A stretch of DNA of 64,000 nt from the NCBI RefSeq assembly GCF_905163445.1, contig NC_053184.1, positions 11,160,001 through 11,224,000 on the forward strand, given 5' to 3'. Below the pieces are notes generated by a model, which did no database searches, was not told the origin of the DNA, and saw only the letters and a list, made by a program, of their open reading frames with translations. The stretch is from Pararge aegeria. Its lineage: Eukaryota > Arthropoda > Insecta > Lepidoptera > Nymphalidae. Below, in pieces: positions 56,046 through 64,000 of this stretch (the stretch's first letter is position 1; every line of letters starts with the position of its first letter). The translations under genes and the position numbers were made by a program.

Positions 56046-59000
56046 CCTTCGATACCGTGTAAATCGTATTTAACTTTAACGCGACCGAATAAGTCAATGT
56101 AGGCTCTAAACTCAAACTAGGCACTCTGTTGTGTGTTTATTGATATTGAATAAAAATAAAATGGGTCCTTATAATATATAAGAAACACTAGCAGACTAAA
56201 CATAAACAACGTTTAGTTTACTAAATATTTAGTAAAGTATTGATTGGAACCCAAGCACTAAGGTTTAATCGAACAAAGATCCTTTAGTCATCTATCATGA
56301 ATACCTTATATATGATATAACTATATATAATAAAACTATATATATAGTAATACGGGTTATACTGCATTCATGAATGCCGAAAAATTAAGAAAAGCTAAAA
56401 ATACAAAGTACCAATAAATGGTTACGTTCATCATCTTAGTTACATGAGCAAAATATAAAGTGTTGTTTCATACTCATTAAGTATTTTGAACGAAAGCTGC
56501 TGGTCACAAAGTCTCTTAGATTTTTAAAGAATAAGGTGCATTTTCTGAACGTGGCTTTTCTTTTACACACTTTTAACTATAATTTGATTTATTACGTTTC
56601 CTATGCTTCTTTACACTGTTTGCATTTGCATTCTATTTTTAATGTGGTGTAACAAATATTTATAATTTGTAGTTTATAAAACTGACGCAAAGTTGAAATT
56701 GCCCCAGTGCTTTCTTTTTAAAACATTGTATGCGACAATACAAATCTGATGGTATTTTAGTATTGCTAGCGGAAACATCACTTAAGGGAAGTATGTTTAA
56801 TGTATTTTAGTTTAGCTAGGTCGAAGATGCCTTAATTTTAAAACGTATTAACAAATTAATAAATAAAATACTTTATTATTTTAATGTTTTACTTTTAAAT
56901 CAAAAATTAAATAGTTTTTGTTGTAGATATCACCTAAAGATATTTAATTTCACTTTTACCAATCTTGCAACTAGATATTAGTAGTATTATAGCTTTTTAT
57001 GGCAAAGCTCGTCCGGTCCAGCCATGCTTATATGTGCCATCATGCACTATTGCGGTTAGAAACTCGTGGTTGCCTTTGAATTCCAGGCACATGACGCCTA
57101 AGGGTGATGGAAACAGGGCGACATTTTGAAGAACCCGTCTCTTTCATGGCCTGCAAAGTATTATTTTCCATTTACCATGATGGGGATCTATCTGATTGGT
57201 GCGTCAATTATAACTATAAAACTTTTATTGAATTGAGTCTCCGTGGAGTCGGCACAGTCGATTCACCGAAGTAAAGAAGGACGAATCCCTCTAAACAGAG
57301 AAATTACGACAACTGCAGGGTGAGGAAAGGAACCTTACTGGCGTCAGTAGGAAGGGACCCATATTATAGCAACTATAGTCGTAAAAATGTAATAGGCCCG
57401 TTTTGACATTTGTCATCGCGACGTAACTAGTTATGGAACCATAAGACTCGGGACTCGATACTCACGATAAATCAATTCAAGTTTGTATCAGTACTTGATT
57501 GATATTATTATGTATTGTAAAGTGTTCGTTTGTTCAAAGTATTCCTTTAACTTCACAAGCAATACGCGTGACTGGCTGTTGATTATACGTCCACTTTTCA
57601 ACATGTTATGATATAGGCAGTGCCGGATTAACCACGTAGCAAGAGTAGCCCCCGAATATTTAATACCACTCATCTCTGGCTGACTGACTGACTGACATAC
57701 ACGCACACACACACACACGCACACGCCCACGCACACAGACATGGTCTATAGTAATTTACTATACTATTAATTACCCAAAAAATTGTAACGTATAGATAGC
57801 AAATACGTATTGTGTTTAAGATACGTATTGAGTATTGAATTGTATTTTTACTACTTTTTACTTAAGAACCCATAGCAGATCGAGGGCTCTTTTAAAGAAT
57901 TTGCTACGGCCCCTGATATTAATCAGGCACTGAGTAAAGGTACATTATAACGACGCTGTATTGTCAGTATTTACCATGAAATCAAAGGTATCTCTGTATA
58001 CTATGTTTATTTTAAGGCTTTGACTCTACAGAAATACATCGACATCCGATCGCCGATTCCATTCCTACTTCATACCACTGTCGGGCATTCAAACCACCAC
58101 CGATTAATGCCAATCGTATAGCCGGATTCGCATAAGAGTAATCCTAGCTCGTCGTGATGTGACGCGTCAGAAAGCAAGTAAATCGGAGCCATACATCCAA
58201 GACTACAATAGCATATTGGGTAATTCGTATACAATAGGTTTAGTACCAGATTTGCTCACTCGCAATCGAGGAGTCGTTTTAGAGTATCGAATTAATTGAA
58301 CATTAGAGTAAATTGGATGTTAGTCGTATTGGGTAGAATATTGGATAGAAGCAGGCGTTACTTTGCGGAAATCCATGATATATTATGAAAATTAAGCTTA
58401 ATTTGCTATACTCCGCGAAAAGCAGGAGAATCTGTATGGTGTAATTTATAATTTCTTCAATCATTATACTCCACGCCAAACAGATCTTCAGCAAAGTACC
58501 CTCTACGCACGTTTCGCTCCGAAACCGGAGCATCCTCAGATGTTGACTTTACAATGAATGATTGTTGGATGTAAGTCACTTTGAATTTAAGCTTAAATTT
58601 GCCTACAATTCTTCAGCTAGGGCTTTTGGCCGAGCGTTTGAAAAATAAAAATCAGAAGTATACAATGTGCAACTGTAAAACGAGTGAAATTAGCTCGATT
58701 GTTCTTTGACGGTATAGAGTTAGATATGCAAGAACGACTCGATTGCGATCGACCAAAACTTATACTAAGCCTACAGTAATGTAATTACAAAAAGTCATTG
58801 ATTTGTTCGGGAATAAGGGCGCCATGTACCTACCTAAATGTAGTAACACCCTAGAGTACCTATCGGATGTACCTAGCTACCTACTCTATAACTAAGTAAA
58901 ACAAATCAGACTCTTCGTGACAAATCTTCAGTTACATGAATCTGGGACGATAATACAATTTACTTACCTTTATTATTTGATTTACCCTTCGCGCAGTTTT

Positions 59001-60307
59001 ATACGTACCTACAATAATAGCGTTATCTGAACCTTTTCGTATTTATGTGATCGTTTTTGTCCTTTCACCCATATCAAGAAATATAAAGGGAATCGTAATT
59101 CAGTTAGTAAGTAGGTACTTCTACTGCCTTATTGGTCTATTGGTCGGTTGGATCAAGAGGCTCATGATTCGATTCTCAGGGCGACCAATTTATCTATTTC
59201 GGTCAAGAAATTTTCAGCAACAGCTTGTAAATCCTTATTGCTCGTCCCCGTTCATCGACTCTTTATTTTCACTATCATATAACAAAAAAATTTCGGTAAT
59301 GCCTGACAACCCGTATTTGAGCAACGTGTTGATTATTCTCTAAAACCTCTTTTAGTTCTTATGAAGGAGTAGGCTTGTGACTAGCTATGAATGAACATAA
59401 AAGAATAATGATTACTTACCTGTACCTAACTGGTAGTACCTAACTCAAAAAACTCAAAAATAAAACAAAATTCCAGACCTTATATGCATTTGAAGCCTTT
59501 TGGAGACGTCAAGTTGTTTATACTGAATTTACCACTAGCAAGAAACGGTTGCTCTTTTCCAACATCAACATTTTATAATCATTTTTCTACCTTGCGGGAG
59601 ATGAGAGCAGCGCTGATCGCTACCAAGCAACCTTAAAAAATTTGTCAATTCTACATACCTAATCTAGATGTAAAAAAATATATTGTAACACATTGTCTAA
59701 ACTTAGGCATTGTTACATTTGCTAGGTTCAGAGTCATGTAAATTGGGTAGGTAAATAATCTATACGGTTAAAGAGTTGAATGCTATCCTGCTATGCTATT
59801 AAAGTGCTCATTACGTAAGTACATAACAAAAGAAATACAATACTAATACCACAAATTATGCGTTCTGTTCCGATCGTTTGTAGTCATGCGATAGTTTTTA
59901 TTAGAAAACAGCAATTGAAATAAATATAAACGACGTAGCTATAGGCACCTAACTACCTACCAATATTGCTTTAATTGCACGTTATTTGTTACGACTGGCT
60001 ATTAATGCTTTATTTACGTAATCTTACTGGGGCTTTCATGTAGCTATTTACCTAGCTAACTACAAACTAATTGGAGTCATTATTATTCTGTTAACTATTG
60101 ACCCATTTCATATTTAGATCTTATCAATAAATAAGTTAGTCGCATATAGCTCGCTCTACTGCGACCGCAGGGGATTTATATTTTTTTTGCGGCAATAATG
60201 CCCACCAAACCGCATTAGAGTAGCGTTGTGTGTCTATGCTCTAAGACCCTTTCAACAACGAGAGAAAAGGCTTGTGCTTAGTTGTGTGACATTAATATTA
60301 GATAATT

Positions 60308-60372
60308 CTCATAATCACTATTATCAACCCATTCCCGGCCCACTTCAAGGCACGGGTCTTCTCCCAGAATAA
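60308..60372 (-). mobile_element. SINE family B, short 3' end
   Basis: 'tattatcaacccattcccgg', 'cccacttcaaggcacgggtc', 'ttctcccagaataatgc'. Only the tail region of a reversed copy survives. Confidence 0.55.
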
Positions 60373-60677
60373 TGCATGAAGCAGAAAGATGGCGTTCCTC
60401 ATAAACTAGTTAAGTATATAAAAAAATATTATTAGGCAGTTTTTTTGTTACTGTCAAAGGTTTTACGCTATAATAACAGCCTCTACCAGCAAGTTTTATA
60501 AACAATGTAATTTTCCTATAAAAAAACAACCTTTTACGAAATTGGTAACACCGAAAAAACAAAGTAGGTTAACAATAATTGCAGACATGACATACCAAAA
60601 GTCTTTCCTGCTGAGGTGCACTGACGTAATAAAAAATGCAATACATTTCTATCAGGTTAATAGATAGTTTAAATTGA

Positions 60678-60707
60678 GACAGCAAGTATTGCCATCTACT
60701 TGCTGTC
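60678..60707. repeat. Perfect 11-bp inverted repeat, 8-nt loop
   Basis: GACAGCAAGTA and TACTTGCTGTC around TTGCCATC. Same design as the larger hairpins elsewhere in the window. Confidence 0.8.
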
Positions 60708-61861
60708 AGGCGATAATTATCAGGGAACTGTAATGAAACTAACTTTCAGGGATGGAACGAATAGATCGGATTTTCTCCCGTTTATCTTTCTTAAACACCG
60801 GAATCGGCCTGGGATTTGGGAGATAATTACTTTTATACGGAATAAAGTACCTTGCTATGTAGCGTAGGTATTATAGAAAGTGAGTAGATATATCCTCTCA
60901 TTTAATCGTGTTGTGTGGTGTAATCAAAATTTTATTTCGGATATGGATAGTACAAATAGGTCATCAGGGCCTTAATTCTGAGTGATACATAAACGGATTG
61001 TATAAATGAGAAAGTAACTTCAAGGAAATTAATGAATGATTAAGCTAATTGTACTTACCCATTGTCTTTTATATATATAACTAGTTGTACCTACCTGGCA
61101 CATTTTTATGGAATGGTTGAGAAATGTGAAACAAAACAAAGAATAGGTACCTACATTACATATAAGTTTAATTTTGCAACATTTGTGTATATACAATATT
61201 TTTTGTTTTTGCACTGTCTGCGTAGATATAAAGACTCGCGGATATGTGACTGATGCAAAAAATAGATAAAAACAATCCTTGATGCGGATTATAAAAAATA
61301 CTAAAATTTCAGCTCGATCGGTGGAGAACTTTTTGAGTTTTTGTAGCGTACACAAACCAACCTAACATTTTTATATATATCTATAGATTACTTAGTTTAA
61401 AATATAAATTAATTTCAAAAGTGTAACTGGACGCAATCTGATTTCTCTACTTTAAATTCAGGGGAAACTCTACCGACGTTATAGAAAATAGTGTGTTTAG
61501 CACGTTGTTTTGTGTAACTGTCTGTAAATTTGTTTGGTGAGATGCTTCGGTCGTGGCTATCTGTGGCTATCTGGGCTAATCTGTGTAACGAATTTGAATG
61601 CATTTTATTGCCTATCTTTTGCCCTCTTCTTTTCGTTGGTTGTAGGTGAAGTTTTTAAGCCGAATATAATTAAATAGAAAACTGACATACACTCTTAGCA
61701 ATTATATTAGTAGGGATACTCTTGGGTCAGTACAGTAAATGTTTTGGAGGTTTATGTGTTTAAACACACACACAATCTCTGGACCCAACACCCTATGGCG
61801 TACGATAAAAAAATACTCAAAGTTAGAGATAGAGAAGAAGAGATATCCTAAGCAACTTTCA

Positions 61862-62275
61862 GCAGAACCTGGACAAAACTTCATTAAGTTCGCTATAAGC
61901 AAAAGCTTTCAAGGGGGTTTGAAGGAACTCGGTTAAAACTTTATAAAGCTAACCCTACGAGAGTTCTGGCTGACCCTCAGCAAAATTATTTATATAAAAT
62001 ATATATTAAGCAAAAGCCTCCAATAGTTTCTGATAACTTGGTCGAAACGTCGTTTAACTAACGTAAGTAAAAGCCTACAAGAGTTTCGGATGAACCTGGT
62101 CAAATCTTCATTAAGCTGACTATATCTAGATTTGGGATGACTATGTTAAAAACTTAATTTAGCTAGTTAGAAGTTTTATAGGGAACAAGCAATTTAGCTA
62201 ACTATAAGTAAGAGCCTACAAGAGAACCGATTCCGGTTGAACCTGATCACAGCCTCCTTAAGCTAAATCAGCTGT
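61862..62275. repeat. Decayed tandem array, unit about 59 bp
   Basis: About seven or eight diverged units that share, in order, 'aacctggtcaaaacttcatt', 'aagctaactataagtaaaag' and 'cctacaagagtttcggatg'. Several units are shortened. Stops occur in all frames of the consensus order, so it is not a repeat-protein gene. Confidence 0.65.
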
Positions 62276-62690
62276 TTTTAACTGTTTATTATTTTAATTC
62301 GGATCAGTTTGTGAGGTAACGTCTGTGTCACTAGGTCAACAGTAGGTCAACAATAGTCATCTATCAATACTACAGCAGATGTGCAAATTCCAATTGGCCC
62401 AGTTAACCTAACTGGACAGAGATCTCGCCACTAAATAGAGATTTGTGCGGGGTTAATCCACATTCATCCTTTGATTCCCTTTGGCAAACCTTTACATAAA
62501 CGGCTCAATATCGGCACGTGGGATATTGCTTTTAGGTAGGTAGCTATACATATAACTAGGAGGATATTGCGGTTTAAGACACATTTTGCAATTGCTAAAC
62601 AGTTGCAGTCTGTCATCTAATAGAAAGCGGTTAAGCAATTAATGCCCTTGTGGAGTATTTTCCTTAGCTACATAAAACCATTTACAAGCC

Positions 62691-62718
62691 ATACTATGAC
62701 TAGTCGTAGTCATAGTAT
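62691..62718. repeat. Perfect 12-bp inverted repeat, 4-nt spacer
   Basis: ATACTATGACTA and TAGTCATAGTAT around GTCG. Confidence 0.85.
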
Positions 62719-63599
62719 TACTTCATGGGAAATAGAAAATGGGGCGTGCAAAGGCGGTTTTATCGCTAAAGCGAGCTCTTCCAGACAACCTTTGACGTTA
62801 GGAAAGACGAACGAACGGGTTGGTGCTGCAATTCAAGTTTAATATATATATATAGAGATTTTTAAATATATATATATATAGATATATTTTTAAATATTAT
62901 ATATATATATTGTATTTGATTGAGGATGACATAGGTTACCTCCTATACGTCGTAAGTCTACAAAATCAAATACAAAATAACGATTGCACAAACTTTGTCT
63001 TCTTAGGTAGTATAGTTTAGAGTTTTTAACTGCAAAGTTGTAGTAACAAGTTCTACTAAAGAAAGTCGTCTAAATTCAATGCGCACAGTACTGATGGTTA
63101 CTTAGTTTGTTGTAGTGTATCAAATGAACAGAAATGTTTTTTTTTTTTCTTAAATTGTGAAAAAGTAGATCCTACGTAATGGAGTAATCGAGGGTCAATA
63201 ATTAATATTCTATATAACCGAAATCCAATTAGGTGAAATCTCGATTCACTGATTTTTTTTTTCGTTGGCGGCGGATTAGATTGCAGTCTATCCAGACGGA
63301 TAAAAGTCTTTAAAACGTATGTAGCTATATTTGAGTGCTGCATTGTGGTGTAAAAGAAAATGTCGGATGAGATGCAACTACGGTGCGGTAGTATAGAAAA
63401 AGATAACTAGCTGGTAGGGAGTTTACTAGACGCGGCCGAAGAAGCCTTTCACCAGACAACGAGGGCCAGTGTGACAAAACAACAAACAAGACTTCTTACA
63501 TACTAAAAAGTTTGCCTATTAAAAGAGTAGAAGTAGTGTACATAAGTGTAAGTGACATAGCTCAAAGGATTCGCAGGTTAATTGGCAGAGGTTGTTTAA

Positions 63600-63950
63600 T
63601 TTCTATAGTAGAATTATTAGGGCTGAACCGTTCTAAAGTGGAGAGCGAGAATTGGTAAACGCAGTGTAAGACGACTTCGAGCACATTGGACAGACGATCT
63701 AGCGGGAATAGGTTGGACGAAAAAGTCGGAGAAACGAGTGTGGTGGCCAGTGGGGGATTCCCAGTCTTGGCCGCCAAGGGCTCTTCTCGCCCAGAGCTAT
63801 TAGAATATTTCTCAAGTGAAATTTCTGTCATGATTGGCAACCCTAAGCCTGGGTCTACTGGGCCTTAGGGGAAATTCGCCACTGATGGTGGCGCACTCTT
63901 TGAAAGGCCTATTTTCAGCAGTGAACGCTTTTAGGTTATTGATGATAAAG
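63600..63950 (+). mobile_element. Decayed LINE 3' end
   Basis: VRRLRAHWTDDLAGIGW at about 63667-63720 recalls the RPxxRWTDDI block of lepidopteran RTE-like reverse transcriptases. 'ctattttcagcagtgaacgc' followed by 'gttattgatgat' at 63909-63947 recalls their YVQQWT end and GATGAT tail. The sequence between them is unrelated or rearranged. Confidence 0.4.
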
Positions 63951-64000
63951 TGAAATTTTTCATTGACTCTGCATAACTACATAAAAGCTTCAGTAGTTTT

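Larger units (their letters stand above)
56160..64000. other. Intergenic region downstream of CCT2
   Basis: No gene supported in 7.8 kb. Contents: repeat D fragment near 57040-57140, CA-rich microsatellite at about 57690-57740, a GGAGCATCCTC repeat piece near 58500-58550, a repeat near 59500-59650, a SINE B end at 60308-60372, small hairpins at 60678-60707 and 62691-62718, a decayed tandem array at 61862-62275, AT-dinucleotide runs at 62840-62910 and a LINE remnant at 63600-63950. All open frames are below 110 codons and none has a recognisable domain. Confidence 0.55.

Overview
The window looks like an insect nuclear genome, most probably a lepidopteran (butterfly or moth). The evidence is spliced genes with GT-AG introns, an AT-rich background, arthropod-type protein sequences, and a dense load of tRNA-derived SINEs, LINE 3' ends and MITEs of kinds common in Lepidoptera. 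The species cannot be fixed from sequence alone; a nymphalid butterfly is a guess. No sign of bacterial, organellar or viral origin was seen.

Four protein-coding genes can be assembled completely. (1) ASZ1/Gasz, plus strand, 4354-11059, 8 exons, 484 aa: ankyrin-SAM-coiled-coil protein with a C-terminal membrane anchor, a mitochondrial scaffold of the germline piRNA pathway. (2) An HspB8-type small heat-shock protein, minus strand, 26352-17978, 3 exons, 194 aa, with a 6.7-kb first intron. (3) A VAMP/synaptobrevin R-SNARE, minus strand, 46490-46107, one exon, 127 aa. (4) CCT2, the beta subunit of the TRiC/CCT chaperonin, plus strand, 47475-55632, 10 exons, 536 aa. The VAMP and CCT2 genes are divergent, with start codons about 1 kb apart. 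The four genes have unrelated jobs: piRNA biogenesis, chaperone, vesicle fusion and cytosolic folding.

The remaining sequence (1-4264, 11.1-18.0 kb, 26.4-46.1 kb, 55.7-64 kb and the introns) is repeat-rich and no further gene could be supported there. Two SINE families (A, with a clean GGTTCGATTCC B box; B, with a GATGAT tail) occur about ten times each and are twice nested in one another. Also present are LINE carboxy-terminal fragments (RTE-like and R1-like), a hAT-type MITE family, a TTAA-flanked foldback element, a 149-bp tandem array, a decayed array of about 59 bp, and several unclassified dispersed repeats.

The observations most worth a second look are: a partial tandem duplication of CCT2 exon 3, whose upstream copy has lost the catalytic Asp and would force a premature stop if spliced in; a recent R1-type LINE insertion in CCT2 intron 4 with a perfect 15-bp target duplication; and a recurring pattern of short, nearly perfect inverted duplications with tiny spacers (up to 26-bp arms), two of them in one SINE copy, which look like template-switch mutations. 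No wholly new biological system was found.
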